Virus record (IMG/VR): IMGVR_UViG_3300011116_000710
Location: 1-43,475 of that record
Source: a virus
Reading direction: 5' to 3' (one strand)
DNA length: 43,475 nucleotides
Position numbers and translations under genes: made by a program. This document shows, piece after piece, positions 1-6,508 of this stretch (the stretch's first letter is position 1; each line of letters opens with the position of its first letter). The notes beneath the pieces were generated by a model. That model did not search any database and was not told the origin of the DNA. It saw only the letters and a list, made by a program, of their open reading frames with translations.

Positions 1-69
1 CCGACGGGGCGGTCGCGGCCGATCGCTGACGCCGTCGTCGCGCTGCGGCGGGTCGGAGTGCCGTCGTGA
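1..69 (+). CDS. Small hypothetical protein, C-terminal fragment
   Basis: These are the last 22 codons of the gene that is complete at 43175-43396 on the other side of the joint. One residue differs (Gly here, Glu there), caused by the mismatch at base 8. The stop TGA at 67-69 overlaps the GTG start of the next gene at 66. It is partial only because of where the circle was opened. Confidence 0.75.
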   Translation, partial: PTGRSRPIADAVVALRRVGVPS

Positions 70-148
70 CCGGGCGCGAGCTAGTCGCGGCGCTGCTGCC
101 GCACGTTGGCGTTGAGCCGATGCCGAGCGAGCTTGAGGATGTTGAGCG
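1..148. repeat. Terminal redundancy, left copy
   Basis: Bases 1-148 match 43328-43475 in the same orientation with five substitutions (positions 8, 57, 103, 113 and 130 of this copy). The reading frames on both sides of the joint continue through it. This is seen directly. The simplest inference is that the contig is a circularly permuted phage genome of about 43,327 bp whose assembly ran slightly past its start. A physical direct terminal repeat would normally be identical in both copies, so the mismatches argue against that. Confidence 0.9.
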
Positions 149-419
149 TCTGAGAGACGCGGCCGAGCGATTTGCGCTCGGACTCGTCGAGGCGCAGCCG
201 GCGCCGGAGCCGTCGGCCGGCCGGCCGATCTGGGAGCTGGTTGTCGAGGACATGCGGGCGCGCGATCAGCTCGGCCGACGTCGATACGGCGTTCCGCTGC
301 AGGCGCACAACGGTCGGGCTCCGCTCATTGACGCTTATCAAGAGGCGCTCGACCTGGCGGTCTATCTGCGGCAGGCGATCGAGGAGTCCGGCGATGGCAA
401 GGCCGAAGCCGAAGTTTGA
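66..419 (+). CDS. Conserved phage protein with RDxxGRRRYG motif
   Basis: A 117-residue protein starting with GTG in a GTGA overlap with the upstream stop. Its C-terminal half reads WELVVEDMRARDQLGRRRYG and then a helical segment with NGR, DAYQEALDLAVYLRQ and a glutamate-rich end. This arrangement is familiar from many phage and actinobacterial proteins whose helical, acidic make-up recalls all-alpha nucleotide pyrophosphohydrolases. I cannot confirm that family by eye, so nucleotide metabolism is only an inference. The second copy of its start, at 43393, has two residue changes (His to Pro and Glu to Ala). It sits just upstream of the replication genes. Confidence 0.7.
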   Translation: MTGRELVAALLPHVGVEPMPSELEDVERLRDAAERFALGLVEAQPAPEPSAGRPIWELVVEDMRARDQLGRRRYGVPLQAHNGRAPLIDAYQEALDLAVYLRQAIEESGDGKAEAEV

Positions 420-561
420 ATGGGCCGAGTGCCCGGTGCGCGTGCGATGCGACGGCTCAAAGATCATCAAGGGTCGAGAGTCGTGCGAAGCCTGCGCCCG
501 GGCGCTTCATAGGCGAAAGTTCCTCGGCACAACGGATCAGAGACGATTTCAGAGGCGATAA
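394..561 (+). CDS. Small Cys-containing protein
   Basis: A 55-residue basic protein whose ATG lies 26 bases inside the end of the preceding gene. It has two pairs of cysteines (CPVRVRC and CEAC) about 18 residues apart, which could hold a zinc ion. Its stop TAA overlaps the ATG of the next gene (TAATG), which supports it as a real translationally coupled gene. Competing frames across this stretch lack such coupling and have implausible composition. The function is unknown. Confidence 0.55.
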   Translation: MARPKPKFEWAECPVRVRCDGSKIIKGRESCEACARALHRRKFLGTTDQRRFQRR

Positions 562-758
562 TGGACAAGTTGAAAAACAGGGACGTTCGAGCGAAGGAGT
601 GCATCGCCTTCTTGCTAATTCGCGAGGCCGACAGGATGCGCCGCACGGCGAACGAGTGCGCGGAATCGGGCCTGCAGTCGGTCGTTGACGACCTGTCCGA
701 GGTCGCGGCAGTGGCCGAGGATTTGGTCGAGCTGCTGACCGGACGTCGGCCGGAATAA
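561..758 (+). CDS. Small helical hypothetical protein
   Basis: A 65-residue protein with a basic N-terminus (MDKLKNRDVRAKE) and a predicted all-helical body ending in an acidic, leucine-rich stretch (VVDDLSEVAAVAEDLVELL). It is joined by TAATG overlaps to both neighbours, so it is co-translated with the Cys-rich protein upstream and the HTH protein downstream. I do not recognise the family. Confidence 0.6.
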   Translation: MDKLKNRDVRAKECIAFLLIREADRMRRTANECAESGLQSVVDDLSEVAAVAEDLVELLTGRRPE

Positions 759-1315
759 TGCGGCGCCTCTATTGCGACAGCAGCGGCGCCTTCGTTGTCG
801 CCGCATCGCTGGCCGAAGCTCGTCAGACGCATCCGCTGGCGCGCGTCGCTCGCGATCCTGACGTCGCCGAATTCTGGCGGCAGCAACGACTCGAGGCCGT
901 TCCGACACGACAGATCATCAAGGCGCTCGGCGTCTCGCGGCAGACGGTTAGCAACTGGCGCGCACGGGCCGGCGCATTCGTGCCGCTCGAGCAGCGCAAC
1001 GTCCCGCTGATCGTCGGCTCGCTTCTGCGATCGGGCGCTTCGGTGCGGCAGGTTGCCGCGACCGTCAAGCGGCACCCTGCAACTGTGCGCCGAATCGCGC
1101 GCAAGCTGGGCGTTCGCCCGGTCGTCGAACAGCGCAAGATCAGCGCGGACGAGCTCGCCGAGCTGGCGGCAGGCCGCACCTGGACGCAGCTGTCCGAGGC
1201 GGTCGGCCGCTCGATTTCAACCCTTCGGACGAGGGTCTATTCTGACCCGCCGCTCGCGCGCCGGCTGCGCGCTGTCATGGTTCGAGACGGAGGTTCGCGT
1301 GCTAAACAGGTGTGA
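758..1315 (+). CDS. Multi-helix-turn-helix DNA-binding protein
   Basis: A 185-residue protein with what look like three successive helix-turn-helix units. The first is around residues 47-70 (IIKALGVSRQTVSNWRAR), the second around 94-118 (SVRQVAATVKRHPATVRRIA), and a third is near 140-160 (TWTQLSEAVGRSISTLRTRV). The first two resemble the HTH_23/resolvase-type units of transposase-like regulators, but no catalytic domain follows. A transcriptional regulator or DNA-architecture protein is likely. It overlaps the start of the SSB gene by 17 bases, which places it in the recombination operon. Confidence 0.75.
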   Translation: MRRLYCDSSGAFVVAASLAEARQTHPLARVARDPDVAEFWRQQRLEAVPTRQIIKALGVSRQTVSNWRARAGAFVPLEQRNVPLIVGSLLRSGASVRQVAATVKRHPATVRRIARKLGVRPVVEQRKISADELAELAAGRTWTQLSEAVGRSISTLRTRVYSDPPLARRLRAVMVRDGGSRAKQV

Positions 1316-1685
1316 ATTCATCGGCAACGTTGGCAAGGCGCCGGAGGTTCGATTCGTCGGGTCGAATCCGGTGGCCGACTTCTCGGTCGCGTGCAACGAG
1401 AAATGGAAAGACAAGGCCGGAAACATGCAGGAGCGCACCGAATGGGTGCGTTGCACGGCCTGGGGCAAGCTCGCCGAAATCTGCGGCGAGTATCTGGACA
1501 AGGGGCGGCAGGTCTATATTTCCGGCCGGATGCAGACAGACGAATACGAGAAGGACGGCGTCAAGCGGTACTCAACGAAGATCGTCCTCGACACAATGAA
1601 GATGCTCGGATCGAAGGGCGATCGTGCCGCGGCTGCGGCGGCGCCCGCTGGCGGCGCTCCGGCCGATGAAGACGTCCCGTTCTGA
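1299..1685 (+). CDS. ssb: Single-stranded DNA-binding protein
   Basis: A 128-residue SSB. The GTG start at 1299 is chosen because it has a GGAGG just upstream and gives the canonical N-terminus (NRCEFIGNVGKAPEVRF). The OB-fold signature is clear: DFSVACNEKWKD, then TEWVRCTAWGKLAEIC and YISGRMQTDEYEKDG. The Ala/Gly-rich tail ends in DEDVPF, matching the acidic C-terminal tip by which bacterial SSBs recruit replication and repair partners. It coats single strands during phage replication and recombination. Its stop overlaps the ATG of the RuvC-like gene. Confidence 0.96.
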   Translation: MLNRCEFIGNVGKAPEVRFVGSNPVADFSVACNEKWKDKAGNMQERTEWVRCTAWGKLAEICGEYLDKGRQVYISGRMQTDEYEKDGVKRYSTKIVLDTMKMLGSKGDRAAAAAAPAGGAPADEDVPF

Positions 1686-2332
1686 TGGCGCACCGAATCG
1701 CAGGCCTCGACCTATCGCTCGCCGGGACCGCTGCTGTCGTACTCGACAGCGACGGGCGCCCGGCGGGCCTTTTTTCGTACACCAGCACTCAACGCGACCT
1801 TGCGCTCGTTCGGCCGGGGCTCGAGCTGCATCGAGCGACGCACGTCCGCACGGGTGACGCGGTCGGCGACTACCAGCGCACGACCGAGGTCGCTGACACG
1901 CTGCGCGCCTGGTTGCGCCGGCAGCTGTCGACCGGCGCCGTCGTCGGCATCGAGGACCACGCCTACGGGGCGCAGGGGCGCGCGATTTACCAGCTCGGCC
2001 ACCTACATGGGATCGTTCGGCGCGACGTTGTAGGCCTCGGGTGCCGGTTCCTCCTCCTCGGCGTCGGCGAAGTGAAGCAAGCCGCGACCGGCCGCGGCAA
2101 CGCTGAGAAGGCGCTCGTCGTCCAGGCCGCAGCTGCGGCGCTCGACCTCGAGGGGCTGTCGAGAGGGACGCAGGAGGCGCTGGCGGACGCCTACGCCGTC
2201 GCGCGGCTGACGTGGCACGTCGACCGAGCGCGTCGAAATGTCGCCGGCGCGCCGTTGCCGCGCGACCTCCTCCCGCTATTCTCGCCGCCGAAAGGACGGC
2301 CGGGCCTCGCTGACCGGCCGCTGATCGGATGA
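1685..2332 (+). CDS. RuvC-like Holliday junction resolvase
   Basis: A 215-residue RNase H-fold protein. The first strand carries the catalytic aspartate in IAGLDLSLAGT (Asp9). A second acidic residue is in VVGIEDHAYG (Glu90), followed by YQLGHLHGIVR and VGEVKQAATGRGN. The final acidic cluster is in EALADAYAVARL (Glu164, Asp168). This order matches RuvC-type resolvases. It probably trims branched recombination intermediates before packaging. It is coupled to ssb by TGATG and to the next gene by ATGA. Confidence 0.88.
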   Translation: MAHRIAGLDLSLAGTAAVVLDSDGRPAGLFSYTSTQRDLALVRPGLELHRATHVRTGDAVGDYQRTTEVADTLRAWLRRQLSTGAVVGIEDHAYGAQGRAIYQLGHLHGIVRRDVVGLGCRFLLLGVGEVKQAATGRGNAEKALVVQAAAAALDLEGLSRGTQEALADAYAVARLTWHVDRARRNVAGAPLPRDLLPLFSPPKGRPGLADRPLIG

Positions 2333-2649
2333 CCGACGCGACGTCCGAGCTGCTGCTGGTAATCGCGCTCCGAGGCTCCGAGGGGCTCGGTGTCGCCGAC
2401 CTCGACGACCTCTTGCGGGCGCTCGCCCGTCTGCCGGTCGGCGAGCTGTCCGAGCGCACGACGGTCGACAGCTGGTCGGCGACGCAGCGCACGCTCGCCC
2501 GCGGGCAGCTCCGACCGGATCATGCGCGCGACTTGGAAGCGTTCTCCTCCCGGCTCGCCGAGCACGCGCGCCGGTTGAATACCCCGGGCCGATCGGGGCG
2601 ATCGACGGCAGCGGTCGAGCGACAGCTGCGAATGAGGCGCAACGAATGA
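2329..2649 (+). CDS. Hypothetical protein in replication operon
   Basis: A 106-residue, charged, mostly helical protein with no motif I recognise. The N-terminus is hydrophobic and acidic (SELLLVIALRGSEG, DLDDLLRALARL) and the C-terminus is arginine-rich (RQLRMRRNE), which could contact nucleic acid. It lies between the RuvC-like resolvase and the MazG-like gene, with ATGA overlaps on both sides. Confidence 0.65.
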   Translation: MTDATSELLLVIALRGSEGLGVADLDDLLRALARLPVGELSERTTVDSWSATQRTLARGQLRPDHARDLEAFSSRLAEHARRLNTPGRSGRSTAAVERQLRMRRNE

Positions 2650-2957
2650 CCCCGACCGAGCGAGTGCTGGCGGACGTCCAGCTGGAACGCGAACGGCAGA
2701 CGGCCGAGCATGGCGAGCAGCGGCTCCCGGCCGGAACGTGCGAGCCTTGGGATGAGACCGAGCGCGACGCATCGCGGCTGCGCTGCGATCGGGCAACGCT
2801 GGCCGGCACGCTGACCTGGCGACACGTCCTCGAGGAGGAGGTCGCCGAGGTCTTCGCCGAGGTCGATCCGGCCGCGCTGCGGGCCGAGCTGGTGCAGGTC
2901 GCCGCGGTGGCCGTCCAGTGGATCGAAGCACTGGACCGAGAGACGCGCAGCGAATAG
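2646..2957 (+). CDS. MazG-like nucleotide pyrophosphohydrolase-related protein
   Basis: A 103-residue all-helical protein. It has ERERQ and a nearby HGEQ, then TWRHVLEEEVAEVFAE, and later LRAELVQVAAVAVQWIEAL. The EEVAE...E pattern and the following ELVQVAAVAV helix match small phage and actinobacterial MazG-like proteins, which hydrolyse (d)NTPs to monophosphates. The final aspartate of the classic EXXD pair reads ELVQ here, so activity is uncertain. It is the last gene before the terminator at 2988. Confidence 0.7.
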   Translation: MTPTERVLADVQLERERQTAEHGEQRLPAGTCEPWDETERDASRLRCDRATLAGTLTWRHVLEEEVAEVFAEVDPAALRAELVQVAAVAVQWIEALDRETRSE

Positions 2958-2987
2958 GCTGCGCTGGTCGCCGGGTGGTCCGGCGCA

Positions 2988-3055
2988 GCGGACGGGCGTT
3001 CTGGTCGGCTCATGTGGGCCGATCTGGCTGAAAGCGGGCGCCCGTCCGCCTTTTT
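2988..3055 (+). terminator. Rho-independent terminator with nested hairpin
   Basis: A perfect 11-bp inverted repeat, GCGGACGGGCG (2988-2998) with CGCCCGTCCGC (3039-3049), is followed by TTTTT and then a second T-run. The 40-nt loop contains its own short hairpin (tcggct/ggccga). It closes the ssb-ruvC-mazG operon just before a new gene cluster. The unusually long structured loop could also belong to a small RNA. Confidence 0.75.
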
Positions 3056-3081
3056 GCTTTTTGCGCGCCCGGTGATATACC
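3053..3081 (+). promoter_or_regulatory. Possible promoter upstream of origin operon
   Basis: A TATACC box at 3076-3081 lies about 17 bases after TTTGCT in the T-rich tail of the terminator, in the only non-coding gap of this region. The -35 match is poor. It would drive the gene at 3122 and the initiator/loader genes. This is inferred from position and base composition only. Confidence 0.35.
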
Positions 3082-3121
3082 GCGCTCCCGGCCGATGCCC
3101 GGCCGAAAGGAGCAGCGACTC

Positions 3122-3406
3122 ATGCCGCACATCATCGCAACGATCCCCGCCGCCGACGGCGAAAGCGAAATCGACGTCCGAATCGAGGTCGGTCTCGACC
3201 TCGGTCGGCTGGACCTGATCGAGCACCAAATCGAGGCGGTGCGCCTGACCGGATCGACGCAGGACGTCGCCGGCGCGCTGTCGCTGGCGCAGCTCGCAGC
3301 CGTCGAACGGGCCGTCGAAAGTCACCTTGACGAGCTGATCGAGCAGGCCTTGCGCGACGCGGCCGACGAGCTGGCCGAGGCTCGCGCGGAAGACCGGCGG
3401 GGCTGA
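3122..3406 (+). CDS. Hypothetical protein upstream of initiator
   Basis: A 94-residue acidic protein. The ATG at 3122 is preferred over an upstream ATG at 3095 because AAAGGAG sits 10 bases before it. The N-terminal third looks beta-rich (HIIATIPAADGESEIDVRIE) and the rest helical, ending in an Ala/Glu-rich segment. It is the first gene after the terminator and two bases upstream of the initiator gene. No family is recognised. Confidence 0.65.
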   Translation: MPHIIATIPAADGESEIDVRIEVGLDLGRLDLIEHQIEAVRLTGSTQDVAGALSLAQLAAVERAVESHLDELIEQALRDAADELAEARAEDRRG

Positions 3407-3408
3407 CC

Positions 3409-4485
3409 GTGACACCGGAGCAGATTGAGGAGCTGCGCGCCACCTGGCGCGAGGCGGCGGCGGCGTTGTCGCGCCTGCGCTCGCTGCTGGTCGCGGCTGG
3501 CGTGCAACTGGACGATGCAGGACCGGCCGAGCCGGTCGAGTCGGCCGAAGATCGCCGTCGTCGACTGGCACGCGAGCGTGCGCGGCGACATCGCGAGCGT
3601 CACGCTGACAGCGTGACGAAGCGTGACGCAGGCGTTACCGCGTCACGGTCGGAGCGTTACGCAAGCGTTACGAAGCGTGACGGCGTAACGCAGGACAGCG
3701 TTACGAAGCGTGACGCGAGCGTTACGCAAGCCTCGCGCGCGCCCGCGTTCCTTATAGGAGAAAGTATTTACCCCCTGTCTTTTCTCGAATCCTATCGGAT
3801 TCTCGAAAAGCCACCCCACCCCACGGCCGAGGAGCGTGACGCAACGCCGGCCGTCGCCCCGATCGGCGTCACGCTGGCCGTCGACCCGGGCGCCGACCTC
3901 GCAGACGAGCTTTTCGGTCCGATCGAGTCCGACCCGGTCGCGCCGATGGCCGAGGAACCGGCTTCGCTTGCCCGTGGGGCGACGATCGACCCCTTGCCGC
4001 GGTCTGTATCCGTCCCGGTGGCCGATCGCGCGCCAGAAGGCGACAGCGGCCGTCCGGCGCTCGCGCTCCTGCCGGGCGTGCCGGAGGAGCCCGAAAGCGT
4101 CACGGTCGTCTGGTCGGCCTATCTTGAGGCGATCAAGCCGACCCGGGCGCGGCTCACGTCGACCCGGCGGCAACTGATCGTCCGCCGGCTGCAGGACTAC
4201 CCGGTCGCCGACCTTGTCCGAGCGATCCGCGGCTACGGTCGAAGCTCCTGGCATCGCGGCGACAATCCGCGCGGTCGACCGTACCAGGCGCTCGAGCTCT
4301 GGCTGCGAGACGCCGCGCACGTCGAAGCCGGCTGGGCGTTCGAGGTAGCGCAGCCGACTGCAAAAAAAAGAAGTGGACCGGCGCTTTTCGATGGAATAGA
4401 AGCCGAGTGGCAAGCGATCGAACAGCAGCGCGCGGCAGAGCGCGACTTGACGCCGGCAGACTCCGGCGAGGAGCAGCGACAATGA
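3409..4485 (+). CDS. Replication initiator, lambda O-like, with internal origin
   Basis: A 358-residue protein starting with GTG. The N-terminus is helical and basic (to about residue 62). Residues 63-106 are a repetitive linker (SVTKRD repeated) created by DNA iterons. An AT-rich segment and a Pro/Ala-rich linker follow. The C-terminal domain (about 228-320) has VWSAYLEAIKPTRARLTSTR, RRLQDYPVADLVRAIRGY and then WHRGDNPRGRPYQALELWLR. That layout is typical of phage and plasmid replication-initiation proteins acting with a DnaC-like loader. Its gene encloses the presumed origin and overlaps the DnaC-like gene by ATGA, as lambda O and P genes adjoin. It would bind the iterons and bring in the helicase loader. 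Function is inferred from layout and C-domain resemblance. Confidence 0.75.
   Translation: MTPEQIEELRATWREAAAALSRLRSLLVAAGVQLDDAGPAEPVESAEDRRRRLARERARRHRERHADSVTKRDAGVTASRSERYASVTKRDGVTQDSVTKRDASVTQASRAPAFLIGESIYPLSFLESYRILEKPPHPTAEERDATPAVAPIGVTLAVDPGADLADELFGPIESDPVAPMAEEPASLARGATIDPLPRSVSVPVADRAPEGDSGRPALALLPGVPEEPESVTVVWSAYLEAIKPTRARLTSTRRQLIVRRLQDYPVADLVRAIRGYGRSSWHRGDNPRGRPYQALELWLRDAAHVEAGWAFEVAQPTAKKRSGPALFDGIEAEWQAIEQQRAAERDLTPADSGEEQRQ
3597..3726 (+). repeat. Origin iterons: three tandem 43-44 bp units
   Basis: The palindromic core GCGTNACG occurs at 3597, 3611, 3621, 3640, 3654, 3665, 3675, 3683, 3698, 3708 and 3719, with a one-base variant at 3632. The sites form three tandem units starting at 3597, 3640 and 3683. 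Each has four sites at offsets of about 0, 14-15, 24-25 and 35-36, so three of the four are spaced 10-11 bp apart, one helical turn. This is seen directly. Reading it as initiator binding sites is an inference. Confidence 0.88.
3748..3812 (+). other. Presumed replication origin: AT-rich unwinding region with inverted repeat
   Basis: Just after the iterons the sequence becomes clearly AT-richer than its surroundings. It includes a near-perfect 14-bp inverted repeat, CTTTTCTCGAATCC (3779-3792) and GGATTCTCGAAAAG (3797-3810), around a TATC loop, with two mismatches. Iterons followed by an AT-rich stretch within an initiator gene is the layout of lambda ori. Confidence 0.7.
4363..4402 (+). promoter_or_regulatory. 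Possible promoter sharing a 16-bp motif with 39458
   Basis: The 16-mer AAAAAAAGAAGTGGAC at 4363-4378 also occurs exactly at 39458-39473. Here GTGGAC is followed after 18 bases by TAGAAG, a weak -10-like box, about 80 bases before the DnaC-like gene. It lies within the initiator coding sequence. A promoter for the loader and downstream genes is possible. Confidence 0.35.
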
Positions 4486-5135
4486 ACGCAGATGCATGGA
4501 TTACTAGACTTCGAGAGCGGGCCGCAGGCGTCGACGTGCTGGCGATTGCTGACGCGGTCGAGGACGACGCGCACCGGGCGGCGGCGGATCGACGCCGGGC
4601 TCGGCTGACCGCGGCCGGCGTGCCGCTCGACCCGGAGGCGCTCGAGGCCGCAGTCGACGCGCCGGGCTCCTGTCCGATGGTCGCCGGCCACGTCGGCAGC
4701 GAGGCGGCTGCTCGCGCGGTCGAGGCCTTTCTCGCCGACCTGCATCGTCGGACGCTCCTCCTCGTCGGGCCGACCGGTCGAGGCAAATCGTTTGCGGCCA
4801 CCTGGGCGCTTGCCGAGCTCGCCGGCGCCTGGCTTGCCGCGTCTGACGTTCGCGTCTCCGGCTGGGATGATTTGCGACCGCGGGCCGTCGGCGCTCGCCT
4901 CCTCGTCGTCGACGACCTCGGCCGCGAATCGACCGACTGGTCCGCTCGCGAGCTCGCCGACCTCCTCGAGCTGCGGCATAACCGAGGGCTCCGGACGATC
5001 GCGACCTCGAACCTGCCCGGTCGCAAGTTGGTCGAGCGTTACGGCGAGCGTCTCGCGTCACGCTGGGCCGATCCTCGATTCACATCGACCGTCGAGGTGC
5101 TCGGCGGCGACCTTCGCGCGCGAGGTGGACGATGA
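4482..5135 (+). CDS. DnaC-like helicase loader ATPase
   Basis: A 217-residue AAA+ ATPase of the DnaC/IstB group. Walker A is GPTGRGKS (residues 96-103), Walker B is LLVVDDLGRE (about 140-149), the sensor is ATSN (174-177), and ERLASR (189-194) offers the arginine-finger position. The roughly 90-residue N-terminal region is helical and would contact the host replicative helicase. Its ATG is in an ATGA overlap with the initiator stop. No phage helicase or polymerase is visible, so it most likely loads host DnaB at the origin in the preceding gene. Confidence 0.88.
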   Translation: MNADAWITRLRERAAGVDVLAIADAVEDDAHRAAADRRRARLTAAGVPLDPEALEAAVDAPGSCPMVAGHVGSEAAARAVEAFLADLHRRTLLLVGPTGRGKSFAATWALAELAGAWLAASDVRVSGWDDLRPRAVGARLLVVDDLGRESTDWSARELADLLELRHNRGLRTIATSNLPGRKLVERYGERLASRWADPRFTSTVEVLGGDLRARGGR

Positions 5136-5317
5136 GCATCGATCGGAACAGACACCTCGACGGCGGGGCTGACCGCTCCGGACGTCGAACGGAACGAAAC
5201 GGCTACACGGTCGAATTCGCGGCGCTGGTATTCCGCGCGCTCGTTGCGCTCGGTATCAATCGGGCCGAGGCCGAGCGGGCGGCGCGTCGAATGGTCACGG
5301 GGCGGGGCGCACAATGA
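5132..5317 (+). CDS. Small protein with RuvA domain III-like motif
   Basis: A 61-residue protein coupled by ATGA to the helicase loader. The N-terminal 25 residues are polar and disordered in character. The C-terminal part, ALVALGINRAEAERAARRM, closely resembles the ALVALG...EA helical bundle of RuvA domain III, which contacts RuvB in bacteria. A fragment-like protein that interacts with branch-migration machinery is a possibility but is unproven. Confidence 0.6.
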   Translation: MSIDRNRHLDGGADRSGRRTERNGYTVEFAALVFRALVALGINRAEAERAARRMVTGRGAQ

Positions 5318-5829
5318 TGAAGAAGCAACAGCAGCGACGCGAGACGGTCGAGAGCTTTATCCAGGCGTGCCGAGAAATCGGCGATGCGATTCCGGTCATG
5401 CGCGAGGCCTTGATCGCGCTGCGAAAAGAGCTCGACGCCAGCGACGACTGGCAAGCGCGCTACGACGCGCTCGCGACGCAGGTCGAGGCGGCCGAGACGG
5501 CTCGGTCGCGTCACCATAAAACGCAGGCCGATCGGTTCGAGCTTGAGCAAGCAAACGAGCGTCTCCTCGCGAAAGTTGCCGTTGCGCTGCGCGAGCGCGA
5601 CGAGGCGCGGGCCGAGGTCGAGCGGTTGCGCGGCATCGTAGAGGTCAACGACCGGCGGCTTGCAGCCGTCTGGGATGAATCCCGCGCCGAGGTCGAAATG
5701 CTCCGCGAGGCGCTCAAGACTGCCGGAGATCGACTCAGGGCGTGCGCGCATGAGCTGACGGAGCACTCGTATCAGGAGATCGCGTCGGTGCTTTTTGATC
5801 TGCCGACGTCTGCGGAGGAGGCACCATGA
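5314..5829 (+). CDS. Coiled-coil hypothetical protein
   Basis: A 171-residue protein beginning MMKKQQQRRETVESF. Heptad-like stretches rich in Glu, Arg, Ala and Leu run from about residue 65 to 140 (ALRERDEARAEVERLR, EVEMLREALKTAG), indicating a long coiled coil. It overlaps the genes before and after by ATGA. The segment ERDEARAEVERLRG recurs in altered form in the next protein, so the two share a coiled-coil module. The role is unknown. Confidence 0.7.
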   Translation: MMKKQQQRRETVESFIQACREIGDAIPVMREALIALRKELDASDDWQARYDALATQVEAAETARSRHHKTQADRFELEQANERLLAKVAVALRERDEARAEVERLRGIVEVNDRRLAAVWDESRAEVEMLREALKTAGDRLRACAHELTEHSYQEIASVLFDLPTSAEEAP

Positions 5830-6392
5830 CCCCCGAGCAACTGGACGAGGTCGAGAAGCTGGCCGAGGCGGCAACGCCGGGGCCGTGGGCTACCGAAGGT
5901 GAGTCGTGGGAAGAGGTCGAGGGCGAGGACGACTATCAACCGATGCCGCGCCCGTACACGCTGACCGGCCCGAACGATAAGGCCATCTGGTCGAGTGGCG
6001 GTGGAGAGTACGCATATCCCGACAACGGGACTGCGGCCTTCATCGTCGCCATGCGCGAACACGCCCTGCCGCTGGTCAAGGCGGTGCGGGAGGCGTGGGC
6101 GAAGTGTGTCGAGTTGCAGGCAATCATCGACCACTACAACCGCAAGGACGGACCGACGTTTCAAGCCCACCTTGGGGAAGCCAAGGCGCTAAAGGAGCGC
6201 GACGAAGCGCGGGCCGAGGCAAAAACGGTACGGGACTTCTACCTTGACCGTATTGACGAGTTGCGGGCCGAAGTCAAGCAACTGCGTGGGCTCTTGAAAA
6301 CAGTCTGGGAAGATGCGTGCGATCAAGAGGCAGGATTTCTTGACGAAGTTTGCGACGCTGTTGAGGCAGCATTGAAGGAGGGTGAGTCATGA
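5826..6392 (+). CDS. Ead/Ea22-like phage protein
   Basis: A 188-residue protein. The first half has the signature of the Ead/Ea22-like family: EQLDEVEKLAEAATPGPW, then an aromatic and acidic loop, then NGTAAFIVAMREHALPLVKAV. These proteins are common in early accessory regions of lambdoid and other phages and have no settled function. The C-terminal half is a coiled coil (KERDEARAEAKTVRDFYLDR) related to the preceding gene. Confidence 0.75.
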   Translation: MTPEQLDEVEKLAEAATPGPWATEGESWEEVEGEDDYQPMPRPYTLTGPNDKAIWSSGGGEYAYPDNGTAAFIVAMREHALPLVKAVREAWAKCVELQAIIDHYNRKDGPTFQAHLGEAKALKERDEARAEAKTVRDFYLDRIDELRAEVKQLRGLLKTVWEDACDQEAGFLDEVCDAVEAALKEGES

Positions 6393-6508
6393 GCATCAGT
6401 ACCCGCATCCGTCCGAACAGCGAGGCTGCGCCGTGGGTAATCGAAGAGGTGCGAAAGTTGGAAGCCGAGGTCGAGCGGCTGCGCCGGCTGCTCGGAGAGA
6501 TACCGTGA
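6389..6508 (+). CDS. Very small coiled-coil protein
   Basis: A 39-residue open frame with an ATGA start overlap at 6389 and a GTGA overlap with the next gene at its stop. It reads MSISTRIRPNSEAAPWVIEE and then a Lys/Glu/Leu/Arg heptad segment ending LLGEIP. The overlaps on both sides and the filling of an otherwise empty 115-base gap support it. The function is unknown; it could pair with the coiled coils encoded upstream. Confidence 0.55.
   Translation: MSISTRIRPNSEAAPWVIEEVRKLEAEVERLRRLLGEIP

Noticed and set aside
2276-3571. Long minus-strand open frame (431 codons) across the terminator and neighbouring genes
   Set aside because: It runs through a terminator and three coupled plus-strand genes and has Arg/Pro/Ser-rich shadow composition typical of GC-rich antisense frames.
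3597-3726. CRISPR-like array
   Set aside because: Repeats are 8-9 bp with 10-11 bp spacing and lie within an open reading frame; there are no spacers of CRISPR size and no cas operon. The Cas4-like nuclease at 41273 belongs to a phage recombination pair.
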